Assembly: GCF_028858725.1 (NCBI RefSeq)
Contig: NC_084759.1
Span: 138,862,171-138,926,170 of the forward strand
DNA length: 64,000 bases
From: Colius striatus
Lineage: Eukaryota > Chordata > Aves > Coliiformes > Coliidae
Reading direction: 5' to 3'
The position numbers were made by a program, and so were the translations under genes. The notes under the pieces are model-generated. The model worked only from the letters and a program-made list of their open reading frames with translations. It was not told the DNA's origin and ran no database searches. This document shows positions 48,471 to 61,549 of this stretch, piece after piece. Each line of letters begins with the position of its first letter. The first letter of the stretch is position 1.

Positions 48471-48709
48471 GGTGGTAGCATCTCTTACAGGAATCCCTGA
48501 TATGACAGTAGATAACATTTTTCAAAATTTCCATCCCATGTTGTATGGAGCAAAACTTCAAAGAGTAAAAGAATATTCTAATAAAAACTGACGTCTTTTA
48601 TAAAGCTTTTTATTCAAAGACCTTAGGACTTCTGTCACAACCCATTCCTGATTACTACTTAAAATTATTAGCTTTCTGGGGTTTGTAGTAAAAACCTGTT
48701 CCTTTGTGC

Positions 48710-48761
48710 ATTAAAAAAATGCACTAGATGAGAAGCTTAATAAGCAGGATGGAGCATTCAA
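48710..48761 (+). repeat. 52-bp exact duplicate, copy 2
   Basis: Identical over 52 bases to 47429-47480, same orientation, 1,281 bases downstream. It is directly preceded by CCTTTGTGC and followed by GGTAATACAA, neither shared with copy 1. Confidence 0.95.
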
Positions 48762-50935
48762 GGTAATACAATAGCCTAGTGAATATCTACTCAGTAGTTT
48801 TACAACCATGCTTAAAATCCCAATGTTCCTAAGTCATATACTTTCCTTAATTAAAGGATTATGTATTACAGTAGAAACACCAGCAATGTTTTGGTGTCTC
48901 AGAACCGAACGAACTGAAGTTTCAATTTGGCTCTTCATGTAAGAACTTAAGAAAAATTAGCAACTAAACTCTTCTACATAGCATTAGATTTGTAGTTGGA
49001 ATCAAGTGTCTGTTCTCCACTGATTTTAGAGCAACTCTGCTCATTTACTCCATGCAGGTGGCCTCAGGTCAACCTCAGCTTTACTCTCCAGGACTGGAAT
49101 ACTGGCTATTTGCCCATTCCAAGAGGAATCACTGTAAGCTGCCTGTGACACAGATTTATGTGTCTCTGGACTTTTGGAAACCATGGCAAAGACAACAGCC
49201 ATCTATTTATCCCTAGCTACTGAATTTCCAGGAGTCAACAAACATGCAAACAAAATACTACTTTAATAGATTTAATCTCTCCCTTTTGTTCCCAATGCCA
49301 AATAGAAGAAGCACTTTATTTTCAGAAGCTAGCCCATGATATTTGACAAGTACTAAATACTCAGGAGTTAGTTAAATACTTTAGCCTGAAAGGTACACTA
49401 TTTTTTTTTAAAGGCTTAATGGAGGGTTTATCTGCATTTGCCAGTAATCACATAAGTCAAGGAATGTGAGCTTTAAGAAATAAAAAAAAACAACCAAATG
49501 TCTTGATGGCTGTCTATGTAGGACCCTTATCTTTGGATGAGAGTTTCATTTTCTTTGTGCATTTTTTCTATGCACAAAAATATTACTGCAGATGAAGAAA
49601 CCAACATACAAAGTTAAAAAGGACTAGAAATTCACCATATCTATTTCAAATTGCTGGGCATTAAGGAAAACCCAGAAATTTAATGGAAAGATAGTTAACT
49701 TTTACCTGTTATTAACCTAACTTTTAACCTATTATTTACCTATTATTATAATTTATTATTTAATTAATAGTCCCTGAAAAAATGTTTGCTTTTCACAATA
49801 TGAACAAAGAAAGTTGATTTTAAACTGTTTGGGATTTCCCAATAGTCAATTCATCTCATCTGGCTATAGTCTTTGTTATACTTTACAATAGGTTCTCCTA
49901 CCACCTAATAAATATTAATTTTTAAATTAAGCAAAAGACAACTTGCTTGCTCATGGTATTCATTAAGCTTTATTGTTACAACAGCTGTTTTTAGTTTATA
50001 AGATCTCACTTCTCCTATATTTCTTCTTAAAGAGAACTTTCAGACCATTTCTAAGCTAAACTATCTCTACCCATGATCTTCTCTCATTTCAGTGAACTAA
50101 AACTCCATCAACCTGCCTCACATTTTTCCCACCTCCCAGAGTTTTATATAGCTGCTCTTCTGCCTCAATTCTGTTTCTACTATGGTGAAAGTTTGCTACC
50201 TATTCAAAGTAGTGTCTTGATTAAATTCCATTTTTTGATTGGTGATGCAAAATCATTAATCTGTATAAAAAATATTGCAATGCTTTTTACTGTTACCCAA
50301 ATTACTCAAAAGCTTCATGTTTTTTTGGTGAAAATGTTTATCAGTTTTGTAACTATTTCATCCTTACTCAGACACTTATTAGCTTATGCTCATTTCCCCA
50401 AATACACAGCCACATACTAAACATCACCTGAAGTTACCACCCACATTTGTAGGTTGATGAACTGTTGATCACTTGTTGCTGAAATGTCATATTTTATTTT
50501 CCTTCCTCTTATCAGTCGTGAAAGAAATTTCACACTGAACCTTGTGGTAATAGTTGAAAAAAGACACTTGTCTAAAGATAGAGCTCCGTGGACGTTTTAA
50601 GTGTCAAATTGTGAAAACAAAGACCTCTAAGGGACTTCTGATGGAAATGAGGTAATTTTTATGACATAGTGCAGCACTTAGGAATACATTGTATGTTACA
50701 ATTCTAACACTGTGAACATGGTAAATAGTTACAATTTTTTAAAATATTGTTCTCTTATTAACGTTACTTTTACGTTTCTTCTGTATCATTGATGAACTGA
50801 ATTGGGGAAATTTTGAAAACTCACATAAACCTGGACCTCGATCTCCTTGAATGGACCCGTTCTTAGTTTGTCAACAGGTACAAAAGAACAAGGCATTAGA
50901 TCAGAAAGGTGTAATAGATAATGTTAATGCCTAAG

Positions 50936-50955
50936 AATATGGTATATACCATATT
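50936..50955. repeat. 20-bp perfect palindrome
   Basis: AATATGGTATATACCATATT reads the same on both strands. It is AT-rich, without known binding-site identity. Confidence 0.85.
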
Positions 50956-51192
50956 TTATGTGTCTTCACAGAACTATACTCTCAGTAATTAAGACTTTAC
51001 ATGAGGACAGACTGGTTTTCATGGAAAATATGTATTACTTAAGGTAACCTTGAACACATGCTTTCCTGATATCTAAAGATGTATAAACTGACTCTCAAAC
51101 AACATATATCAATCTAATTTAAAAAAGCAGAAAAGATCCAAATCAAACTTTCCTCATTTGGGAACATCCTTGTAGTTTATAACGTAGGAACA

Positions 51193-52093
51193 TGACACAG
51201 TTTAGACTCATCTAGGAACAAAGGACTTCACTTATGGTCCTAGGCAAAAGACACAACTACTCAAGTTGGGGGAAAAAATGAAACTTAATCTAATCCACCA
51301 CCAAACAAAAACATAACAAACAGAAAACAACACAGAGTGGTACAATGACGAAGAGCACAACCAATCTTTAAGACCACCTTCCCCTAACTCATCCTCTCTA
51401 CCTGGCTCAGAGCCCTAATCCTAGTGTCTTTACCTCATCCTACCATGAGAGGCTCAGAGGGGCAGAAAATGGAGGTTTCAGTGAGTCCTTTCCCTATGGC
51501 TCCTGCTGTTTGTCTTCCTCAGGGCAGGTGGCCTCCTTGCCTGTCCTCTCCTCTCTAGCATGGGGCAGTCACACACTGGGCAGCCCTGCATGGACCACTC
51601 TGACATGTGTTCATCCTAAGGGCTGCAGCTCCTCTCCACCTCCTGTATGGATCTCTGCAGCCCACAGGCTCTCCAGCATGGCCTGCACCATGGCCGCCTC
51701 CTCGCACAGTCTCTTATCCATCCAGGCACACCCATCCAAAGCTGCTGGTGGCTCTCAGGCCTGCCATTGCCCTCTGTGGGTTGCAGGGGCACAGATGCAT
51801 TCACATCACGGGCTGTAGAAGGGTCTCCAGTGTGGCACTCCACCTTCTTTCCTCCTTCACTGACTGTGGAGTCCACAGGGTCTCCTCCATCTTGTACCAC
51901 TCCTCTACCACCTTTTCTGCTGCAGATTTCCCTTCTTAAATAGTGATGGAAGAGACATCAGATTAGCCTGACTGAGCTGTAGGTGGGTTCACCTCAGAGC
52001 TGGGGAATGTTTTGAGAACTGCTTACTGGGACAATACTGCAACACTCTCCTCCTGTTACCAAGTGAAAACTGGCTCCACCAAAACCTATGACA
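51193..52093 (-). mobile_element. ERV LTR, minus orientation (about 900 bp)
   Basis: Read on the - strand it starts TGTCATAGGTTTTGGTGGAGCC at 52093, has a TATTTAAG TATA-like site (51935-51942), and ends GTCTAAACTGTGTCA at 51193. Its last 260 bases match the copy at 57027-57375 (the TGAAACTTAATCTAATCCACC, AACATAACAAACAG and TGGCTCAGAGCCCT words on the + strand). The GC-rich open frames at 51510-51943 are leader/U3-R sequence of this LTR, not genes. Flanks GAACA and GAATG are only a weak target-site duplication. Confidence 0.75.
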
Positions 52094-55000
52094 GAATGCA
52101 CTGTAATGGTGATAAAAATTACCACCCCTACCAAGCCTATCCAAAACTTACACAAGTTATTCAAGTGTTGATCTTAAGCTAGTTTTCAGCAAACCCTCTG
52201 GCAGTCTGCTTCTTCAAGGTGTCAACTTACTGATCTTTTAAGTGTGCAAGAGCCATCCTGTTTACTTCTCTCTGGATAAGGCATCAGATCTCATATGGCC
52301 TCTGAAAACCTTTTCCAACCAGCAAAACAGGAGCTGATAGTCCTACCACCAGGATGAGCTCACCAAACCTCCACTTTGCACCTCTGCTGCCAAAAGCAGC
52401 ACTGAAGATGATTCATAGCTCACTTGGGAAATGAATTACCTTTTGCTGTGTTATATCTGCTCAACTTTTCAGAAATATTATCACAATTTGCATACATACA
52501 CTCATTTTGTTTACAATATTAAACACCCCTGCTTTAGCTGAAAAAAAATCAATAACTGTATTGTTTCACACAGAATATAGAATTCCTCTCTTCATGCCAA
52601 AATGAAATCCTGAAAACACAACGTTTCTATAAAGAGAGGGAAGAGTTACTGCAATTCAGTCCAGAGACTTTGCACAGCCTAAGACTCTCTGAACTTGAAC
52701 TTTCCTAATTCACAGAATCACGGAATCTCAAGGGCTGGAAGGGACTTCAAGAGATTATCTAGTCCAACTCCTCTGCCAGAGCAGGCCACTTAGAGTAAGT
52801 CACACAGGAAATTCATCCAGGTGGGTTTTGAATGTCCCCAGAGAAGGGACCTTTCTATCTGAATAACAACAACTTCTGTTCAGGAATCCTGACAAGCTTC
52901 AAAATATTTCCAACTGAATTTTTAGCTCTATGTTTTAAAAACTTCTTCATATAAGTAGACAGTTTTCCCTAGAAATTAATTTTTCATTTCCTTTTTAGAA
53001 TTATGTTGGCACAATGTATACAACCCAATGCCAAAAGTTTAGAACTTCTATGAGAAGAATGAATACAACAGAGGTTTAGAAACATTTCAGATATCTTGAG
53101 CATGTAAAAAAATCCCCAAAAAAACAAACCAAAACACAAAAGGAAGATAATCCAATATTCTTGGTCATCTAGAATTGAAAAGAAGGAGAATAGACAAATC
53201 TAAAATGAATCAAGAAGACAAAAATTAATTTCTCCTCCCTGTCCAAGCTTTTAAGTCAAGAGACTTACTCATGGGGACTGCAGTGTGCATAAGGTCATAG
53301 AAGAAACTTAAAGATCACAATTTTGAACACAAAGTAGTAGCTTTAGTTGAAGTGCGTAAGTTGTCTACAAAGTACATCCAGCTTTGGAGTTATTAGTGAA
53401 AAACAAGCAGGTGGAACTTTGTTCTATATTGCATAGAGAGAGACTGTTGAAATCTTTTTTGGGGACAAGTGCTGTTTATTAAAAACACACGAGTTGAAAA
53501 ACTACCTTTTTATTCCTCAATTTAAAAAGAAAAGATCTTGCACTTGACCAATATTTGCCTGATACAAAGAAAGGTTCCCAAGAACAATATAAGGATTTTT
53601 TCATTTGGTTTTATTTAAGGTCTAGAACAACAGTTGTTTTGTCATCCCTTTGTCCATATATGACTTATAGTCAGGGAGGTAGAAGCTTTTCTGGAAGCCA
53701 CAACATCTCTTCACCTTCCTGACATTACATCATTAGGAAAAAGCCTACAAAGTTAGTTTCACCAAAAGGTCCTTGGAATTTAAAAAAATGGAAAAGCTGA
53801 AATTTTCAATTTCTTTATTTAGATCAATAAAATTGAAACCTTTTTTTAATAGTGAAGATTAAAGGAAGAAAGGCTTACAAGTGATGGCATGGACCTAAAT
53901 TTTAACTTCACACTCAGTCCTGGTATCTGGGAGGTGTTGTCCTGACATTGTAGGTTACTGGCCAGAAATATCTCTCATCTCTCCTAGAGGAGATTCCTCT
54001 CTGTTCTGTCTTACAACAGTTAGCTTTTGGTGCATGGGTAATTCCTAATGGCTTGATAAAGTCATATAAAAGGCTATTCTCCTTTGTGTTATAGTCAGAC
54101 CAGAAGCAAAATTAAAAACACATCTATTTCTTGCAGATATGAAGGCATTCACAGACACACACACACACAGAGGGTTTTTTGGTTGTGTTCCTTTTTTTAA
54201 AATTCCTGATCATATGTGACAAATACTGAAACCAAAAATAAAGAAAATCTACCCGTAATAGCACCGTAGATATTGTTTGTTGAACTCCTAAACACCATGG
54301 GTCACCCACCATCTGGAGTTTAAGTATAAATTGTTGTTAGCTAATACTGTTCCACTAAGAAAGTTAACGTGTCAACTCTATTGCTTCTAGCATTATCTGA
54401 AAGAAATCCTAATACAGCCAGATTAACAACAACTTCAGGAGCACTAGTAGCCAAGAAGCCCATACGGGCAGTAGCCAGTGTTTTGTGTGCTGTCTCTCAC
54501 ACCTTGCCTCAGGCTCTATTCTCACTATTAACTGCAGACTTTATAGGCTTGATAGGACTCATGTGACTTTAATATTTTCCTCAATTTTTCCTCTGGCAGA
54601 AGCACGTACTGTACCAGGGATAAGGTTTGGTTTAGCCTCTCTTGGCTTTCAAAATTCAGCTCTCCACAGTCTCTGCCTGTGGCACTCTCAGTCGCACAGG
54701 ATTGCAGAAGTAGAGAAACCGAAGCTAGTTATGGATCATTGAAAGGTATGCTTGCTGTAATCCCTAAGAAAGCAGAAGATGTCAATATCATCCATCTTAA
54801 TGGCTTATGTGTTTCTCACAGCACAGCTGCCAAGTAGCTAGCTTAAGGGAAGATGAATTTAATGGGACAAAAAGATCTCATGGAACAGACAGACCACGCT
54901 CCCCAAGATGTTATCAGATGAGATGCCAGCAAGGGACAGAAAGGGCAGTCATTGGTGTGATGTCAGACCGAAGGAAACATTAACTGAAGGTGAAAAGAAA

Positions 55001-57026
55001 AAACACTTTCTTATGTGAGGAGAGGTGAAAAATCCATTTTGCCCAGAAGAGAAACAGCCAAAAGAAAGGGAAGAGCAAAAGAGGAGTAAAGAAAACCTGG
55101 AGGACAATTAAAAATTTCTTCTGTGTTTGGAAAACTATTTCTCATATAGTAATGGAATTTTTGGAAAATATATTGCCTTGCTGTTGCCACCATGACTATT
55201 AAATAAGGAAAAGAGCAGAAAGATAGCTGTTTTTTCATCCCACAAATTTAGTTTTCATTAAGCACAAACTAACTCGTTAAAATAACCAAAACTCAGGAAC
55301 AATTAAACAAACCAACCTCTGCAGGTTTCAGATGAAGAATCATACAAGAAATCTGTGGATGGACATAGAAAAGGAGTGGATAACTTTGTGAATATAATGA
55401 TGTTTACAACTTACCATTATTAAGTGGGATAACTGCATCCTTGCAACACTATGTTTGATTAATTAAAATGAAAAAAAGAAACTAGGAAGCAATGTAGTAA
55501 ACCAGATTCATGACGGTAGAACTTTTAAAGCACAAGTATACTGTTGTTAATATCAGTGTTTATATACACAGCTCTTGATTAAGTCATGGTAAACTTGGGT
55601 TTATTCTTCCTTAAGAGTTGTGAATCTCAGCACTACTATTTATTGCTATTTTTTATATATGTATACATACCCACACCGAGCCTTTCTGACTTGTGAAGAG
55701 AACTTTTAAAACAACAAATCACACGGGACTTATACCCTCCCACTTGAGTCAATAGTTCTGAAGGTCAGTTTTTTATCTGATCTCCCCACTAGCAGCATGT
55801 GAACAGCAGAAGCCATTGTGAGAGACTGGAACAATTCAGATGACACAGTTCATTCCCAGGGTATGTTAAGATCAGTTATCATGCAACCCTTAGTTGCTAT
55901 CAACACGAGTGTCTTGAAGAAAAGAACTATTTTCCTTCTGTCATTTCTGCACAAGGGAGAAGCATCATACTGCAGGAGTAAAGAGATAGTGATGATATTT
56001 AGATGAGGCTTTTGTCACTTCTTGGATGTACTCCATGATGCTGTCTTGGTCTGAATTACCTTATCCCTATCTGCATAGAGATATGGTTGAGGCGTACTTG
56101 GAGAAGCTCTCATTCCACATTTGAGAGTGCTGCAGTCCTAAGAGGGACTCTTTTGCTTCTCAGCTATTCAGATCTTTTCTACAAGCTTTGGAGGTTTATA
56201 TCTTCCCATACAGTAAAAGCCTCAGATAGCATAGATCTTCAGTGAGTCATACATTGCGTAACCTGCCCTGCTCAACCAGTAACTACTACTTGCAGATGGA
56301 GGGAATGAGGAAAGAAGACTACGCAGAGTGATGGCAACATTTCTCCCCTACTGAAATCGGTGATCCTACAACACCTGCAACAATACAAAGTAACTGCATC
56401 AAAATGTCCCAGTTTCATTATGTTAAATTCATTCTGCAGATAACAACCAAGATTTGTAGCCGTGTAATGGAAACCTGTAGGAAGTCCTCCATTCTGGTGA
56501 ATAAATGGATCTCCAAGTTCTCAGCAGTGCAAAAGACGATAAAGTGAAATATTGCTCCTGGGGAGTATAAACCCATACACTTCTGCAGAACCCAGTTTCT
56601 ATTCCAGATCAAGACATTACCAAATGTTTTCATTTTTGGTGTTCATTAATGGCCAGTTTTGGGCTTTGAATTACTTTCAGTTCCCTCCTAGTGGTGGTGT
56701 AGAGGCAGAATCCTTTCTGTATCACATATCTCGTACACTGTGATATAGCCAGAAACAAGGTCATATTTCACCCTGGTCTGTGGTATTATACTGAGGATGT
56801 AGCTGGACAGCTGGCCCATCAACAGCATCTAGTGCATGTGGCTGGTGGTGCTAGACCAGAAAAAAACATGTGCAAAGACAGTCATGGTGAGCTCTGTAAA
56901 TCCATGTCATGCATGGGAGAGAGTTGTCTGGAAATTCTTTTGGTATTGTTGGAACTTTTAATAGATGCAACAAGTACAGACAGAAGGGGTAACAGAGACA
57001 TATACTATGAGTTAGAAATGAGAGTC
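52094..57026. other. Intergenic sequence with one CR1 tail
   Basis: Contains a CR1 3' end at 52711-52851 and a small AC-dinucleotide run near 54155-54168. No gag, pol or env-like frame lies between the two same-orientation LTR copies, so this is not a recognisable provirus interior. Confidence 0.6.
52711..52851 (-). mobile_element. CR1 LINE 3' end
   Basis: CACAGAATCACGGAATCTCAAGGGCTGGAAGGGACTTCAAGAG, ATCTAGTCCAACTCC, AGAGCAGGCCAC and CAGGTGGGTTTTGAATGTC form the reversed terminal about 140 bases of CR1. It is heavily 5'-truncated and well preserved. Confidence 0.94.
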
Positions 57027-57375
57027 TGTTGTGGTTTAGGCCCATTCAGGGACAAAAGACCAAGATCACACTTATGTACCACAGACTTCAGAACTCCTGA
57101 AGGACAGGGAAGGCTTAGTTGTTGCTTATGGTCCCAGACAAAACAGACAAGACTACTCAGATTGGGGAAGAGAATGAAACTTAATTTAATCCACCTCCAA
57201 CTAAAACATAACAAACAGAAATATCCAACAGAAAAAAAACAAACAAACAAACCAAAACAGAGTAGGGAAAATGATGGAAGTGCAACCAGTCATTTAAGAT
57301 CACCTTTCCCCCACCCCTCTCTTTTCTGGCTCAGAGCCCTGACCCCAGTATTATTACTTTCTTCTCCCATAAGCA
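57027..57375 (-). mobile_element. ERV LTR fragment (R-U5), minus orientation
   Basis: On the + strand it opens TGTTGTGGTTTAGGCCCATTC (reverse of an LTR end GGCCTAAACCACAACA) and stays alignable with the LTR at 51193 through TGGCTCAGAGCCCTGACC, then similarity stops. On the - strand it has ATTAAATTAAG as a polyadenylation-like region followed by GTCTGGGACCATAAG. The U3 half is missing. A 215-codon frame at 56832-57479 crosses this fragment and is not a gene. Confidence 0.75.
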
Positions 57376-60300
57376 CACAAAGACATCTCAAATATTTAGC
57401 TCAGATACAGTATTTCCTTTCAATTGAAGTCATTCCACCTCAGATTTTGACTTCTGAAGAAAATAAGGTTTGGAAATAAAAAGTAACAAAGAAAAAAGAG
57501 TACATATTTATTTGATTTAGTTTATCTGAATTTCCTAAACCTTGACCTGTTCCCAGAAAACATTTTGGTCTCATCAGTGAATGAGACAGCATTTTGCAAC
57601 AATAACTGTTTTGCTAAACATTTTAAAACATCCTCTAATTCTTAACTACATAGTCATTTTATCTTTGAGAAGTTTTCTTCTCCTTAATCATACTTAACTC
57701 CAAATCAGAAGAATAACTTTCAGTTCATAATTCTATTGATGCATATAAGATTTTCAGCTTGTTTCCCAACAAGGAAGATAAACCAGACAGTGCTTAAATA
57801 TTGTAATAAAGAGATTTTGTACTGAATGACAGTTACTCTCTTTATGATCCTAACGCTGGAGAAAAAGCACTGAACTGATTATATTTCTTGTTTTAAATAT
57901 TAATGTGACAATGTTGAAGACAGAAATGAATATCAGAATGAAAAAATGACAAGAAAAAAATGACTACAAGAAATCTCTAGACATTTATCACAGGCCTAGA
58001 GGACACAAACCAATCGACTTCTAAAATCTGCTCTTTGATCAAGATGCCCAGTTAAAGCCTACATTATTAATATATGATTCTGTTTAAAAAGTCTATTAAT
58101 CAAGCAGGGAGGAATGATTAAGTGGATAAAGCACTAGCCTTTGACCTGATAGGTAACTTTCACAAATCTCCTGTGAATTAAATTCATAAAAAAAGAAAAA
58201 GAATGCTTTGATCGCTGTATAAATTATCTGGAAACAATGGTTCTCATTGTTTTTCTCTATGTCATTAAAGGATTTTCATTTGCATGCAACACCATCTTCA
58301 TTATATGATTGCTAGGCTGATAGTTTGCTATAGGATGAGGTGTGATCAATAAAGCATGTGTTGCTTCTGTTTTATCTAATAATAACTGCAACAACAACAA
58401 AAAAATCTTTCTCTGCTCCACTTTTGTCTTCCAAGTCTTCTCTAGGTCTTTAGAAAGATTAATGAAATAGACTTAAACCCTGAAAACAGCTCTGTACATC
58501 GGAATTCCTTTTTTTAGCGTGTTATGGTGGGATCCTGGTTGAGGAAACACAGAAAAACTTAAACACATTCATGCTTTAAGGCTGAGAATCCTGAAGATTT
58601 CAATACTAAATACTAATAGCAAATACTGTACATGCATTAACACCCTTCAGGAGCACTACAAACCCAAAGATTTAAATGAAGTGTGTACTGTAGTGAGTAC
58701 TAAAGTTAGTAATGAGCTCAATATATGTGTCTCTGTTTTGTTTGGGTTTTTTTTAATAACTAACAGATTCAAGGTATTTAATAATCTGTGAAAACTGTTT
58801 TAAAATATTGTTTTTACTTATGTTATTAAGTTTTTAAAATAAACAATTGTGGCCTTGGATGTATACAGGAAGCGTTGTGTTATATGCTTATTGTCTCTTT
58901 GCAAAACAGAAATTTCTATTAGTATAATGTAGAAAGGTTTAGTTTGCTTGAGTAATTTAAAAGTGATAAAATTTTTCTAACCACAAAACTAGTATTGTTT
59001 TTCACTCACTTTGGCAATAGAGGTCTTGTCTACTCACTTTAGCATATTATATTTGCCCAGTCCATATTAGACATTTTTTTTCCTCATCTGAAAGTCCAAA
59101 AAGGAAACTGTTAATTTCCAATCCCAGTGCTGTGATCCTGATGTGTTTCAAGACCCATTCACATATCCCAGAAATTCTATCAGGAATGACTAGAAAATTT
59201 CCAGTGGTAATTTATAAATTAGAAAATAATTGCTTTACTGACTCTTTAATTCACTTCACAGAAGTACATTGAAGTGTTCCATCTCCCTAGGAATGGTTTC
59301 AATCAGGCAACAAAGCAAACATAAAGTCCTAACTTTTTCTTTTGAACAAAGGAAGGAATGAAGAAGTCCAGCTTACAGCAGAAACTCAGCTCTGACATTG
59401 AAAGTATTTAAAAATGGTACAGTCATTCCTATTCTTAACCACAAAACAGCCTGAGCAGAGATCTGATGCCTGACTGTATTACATACTTAAACCACAGAGT
59501 TAAGACAAGAAATTTCATCTGCAGACACTGCACAGATGTTGCACTTTCCTTAGCAAATGTCCTATAGGACTAAATCGATTGGAATTAGGCACAGAAAGTT
59601 CCAGAGTATTCAGGCTTTGATATGAAACACCTGCTGGAGGCTATCCCACTTGTGTTGCATCCTTAAGCAGTTTTTAGCTTTTTGTGGGTTCATTTCAGTG
59701 CAGTAAGAGAATCTGAGGAACTTAATATGATAGCATAAACTTCCTTAGAGATACTTTCTGGGATTCAGCACTAATTCCACTGAGTTGCTGTGACCAAAAA
59801 TTTGTGTCTGATGTTGGGTATGTAGTGACAACATTAGTTACTTATGCTAATGAATGAGTACTTCTTAATTCTGTAATGTCATGTATGATAATCTGCTATA
59901 AATCATATCTCATACTGGAACATGTTATCATCAGGAGGGCCCAAAGTAATAGCTGCACCTACCATTCAGGTAGGGGATTTTAATTTTGCCAGAGGAAGTA
60001 TGAGGACAGTAACTACCCCCAAGTGAGTAATTTCTTTCTCCAGAGATCTCAGCTAAGGTGCTGGAAGAGAAGATAGATTTGACAGAAGTGTTACAGACCT
60101 TGCATGCATTTGGGTTTCTGAAGACATTTTGGTTCAAATATGTAGAAAAATAAGTGGAGTTCCCATAACCCTCACCTAATGAGGTTGGTCACAGAAAACT
60201 AAATTTATATGAAGTGGAAGCAGAGTATGCACATTGGCCATGTGAAGATTCCAGATTTATTGAGGCAAAATCATTTTTCCTTGCATTCTTCGTATCACGA

Positions 60301-61520
60301 GCTAGAACTAAACTGCTAATTAGACGGATAACATCATTAATTTGTCACAAGCTAGAGATTACAGACATCCTAGGAAACTGGGAAGCCAAGAAGGGAGAAA
60401 AAGTCCAATGTTGTCAGATAACCAGATGCAGAAGAAGAAAATGAAATAATATCAAACTACTGACCTACTTTTGCTGAGATGGTTGGTTGGGGTTCAGTGT
60501 TGAATCCCAGTGCTCCTGGATATTCTTTCAAGAAAGAGCTCACTGTCTGCACCTGATAAAAATCTACTAGGATAGATGTTGGATGGCAGCAACTAAAACT
60601 TTAGTCAATCATTCAAGTGATTAGTTCTTTTCCACTTTTCACAACATGAATCACATTAGTCCCTAACTAGCAAAACTAGACCCCCTCCCTCCAATTTACA
60701 GGGAAAAAGTGCCCAGTACCTCATTGGAAACAGTCTATACATCTATGTCAGACAAAATCCTTTCTTATTGTCCATCACAAAATTTTGAAATTGTATGTCC
60801 TCACAAACAGTGGAACTTCCTGGCTGGATGTTGTCTCTGTTAAAAAAGCTCTGTAAATTCTTGCTTATATATCCTCTATGTTCCAGACAATTTAATATCT
60901 GTTCTATATGCAAAGGTATTTCTGCATTGCATTGCTTGACAGTAACAACATTGTCACAATGATTAGGTGGAACAGTGAAGTCAATAGTGTTCACCACAAC
61001 TAGTAGAGACAGCAGTCAGTTCATTTAAAGACTGGATGGAAATTGTGAAGCTTACCCTAAACCTGTTGTGATAGCTAGAGAAAAAGTCCTCCTTCCACCC
61101 TTTTAGCCCCTAATGGGCCCCAGACTGATCTTTGAACTAGTTTACCTACTGAAAATTGTGATGGCTTCTGTTCTTCACCTATCAACTGAGATAAGTGGTC
61201 ATTGCTAAATAACAAAGAGGCGTCATACCTGATTTTGGTACAAGTCTGGAGGAAAAAACAACATTTAGAAACAAGTACAGAAATGCTCTTGGTGTTTTAG
61301 AAGCAGAATGAACTAGGATAAGGTTTTTTTGAAATATGGTGATCTTGGGACATACTGAATGGAATTAATTCATGCTGTGGCTAATTACTAAGACAGACTA
61401 GCTGTCTCTTTTCCGGGTTAAGTGAAGGTGGCCTGTCCACCTATGACAAGTCCAGTATTACTTGTCAAATTACAATTTTGTATGACATGTCATATGGATC
61501 CAGATGAGATTTGGTAGTGC
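57376..61520. other. Gene-desert sequence
   Basis: No gene is recognised. A stretch at 58110-58200 has GATTAAGTGGATAAAGCACTAGCC, weakly like a tRNA-SINE A-box head, but lacks a clear B-box. Two small inverted repeats lie at 61444-61467 and 61481-61494 next to the R2-like element. Confidence 0.55.
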
Positions 61521-61549
61521 TACTCCCACAGCCATTCGGTGGTACTCAG

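Larger units (their letters stand above)
46022..51192. other. Gene-desert sequence with exact 52-bp duplicate
   Basis: No gene is recognised. It contains the duplicated block at 47429-47480 and 48710-48761, a T27 run at 48444-48470, a short hairpin at 49554-49578, AT-rich imperfect repeats of ACCTATTATT at about 49700-49770 and a 20-bp palindrome at 50936-50955. A 115-codon open frame at 50073-50420 has no recognisable domain. Confidence 0.6.

Noticed and set aside
50073..50420. 115-codon open frame, hydrophobic
   Set aside because: It sits in AT-rich desert sequence; hydrophobic content follows from T-rich codons, and no signal peptide or family pattern is convincing.
51510..51943. Overlapping open frames on both strands (up to 110 codons)
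   Set aside because: They lie inside the GC-rich LTR at 51193-52093. Several frames are open at once because of composition, and none resembles a known protein.
51193..57375. One ERV provirus with two LTRs
   Set aside because: The LTR copies are clearly diverged, one is partial, and the 4.9 kb between them shows no viral gene remnants. Independent insertions are more likely.
56832..57479. A 215-codon open frame on the + strand
   Set aside because: It runs across the LTR fragment at 57027-57375 and non-coding sequence, has no domain I recognise, and ends in lysine/asparagine-rich low-complexity sequence.
58110..58200. tRNA-SINE-like head (GATTAAGTGGATAAAGCACTAGCC)
   Set aside because: The A-box resemblance is suggestive, but no B-box follows at the right distance, so it is not listed as an element.
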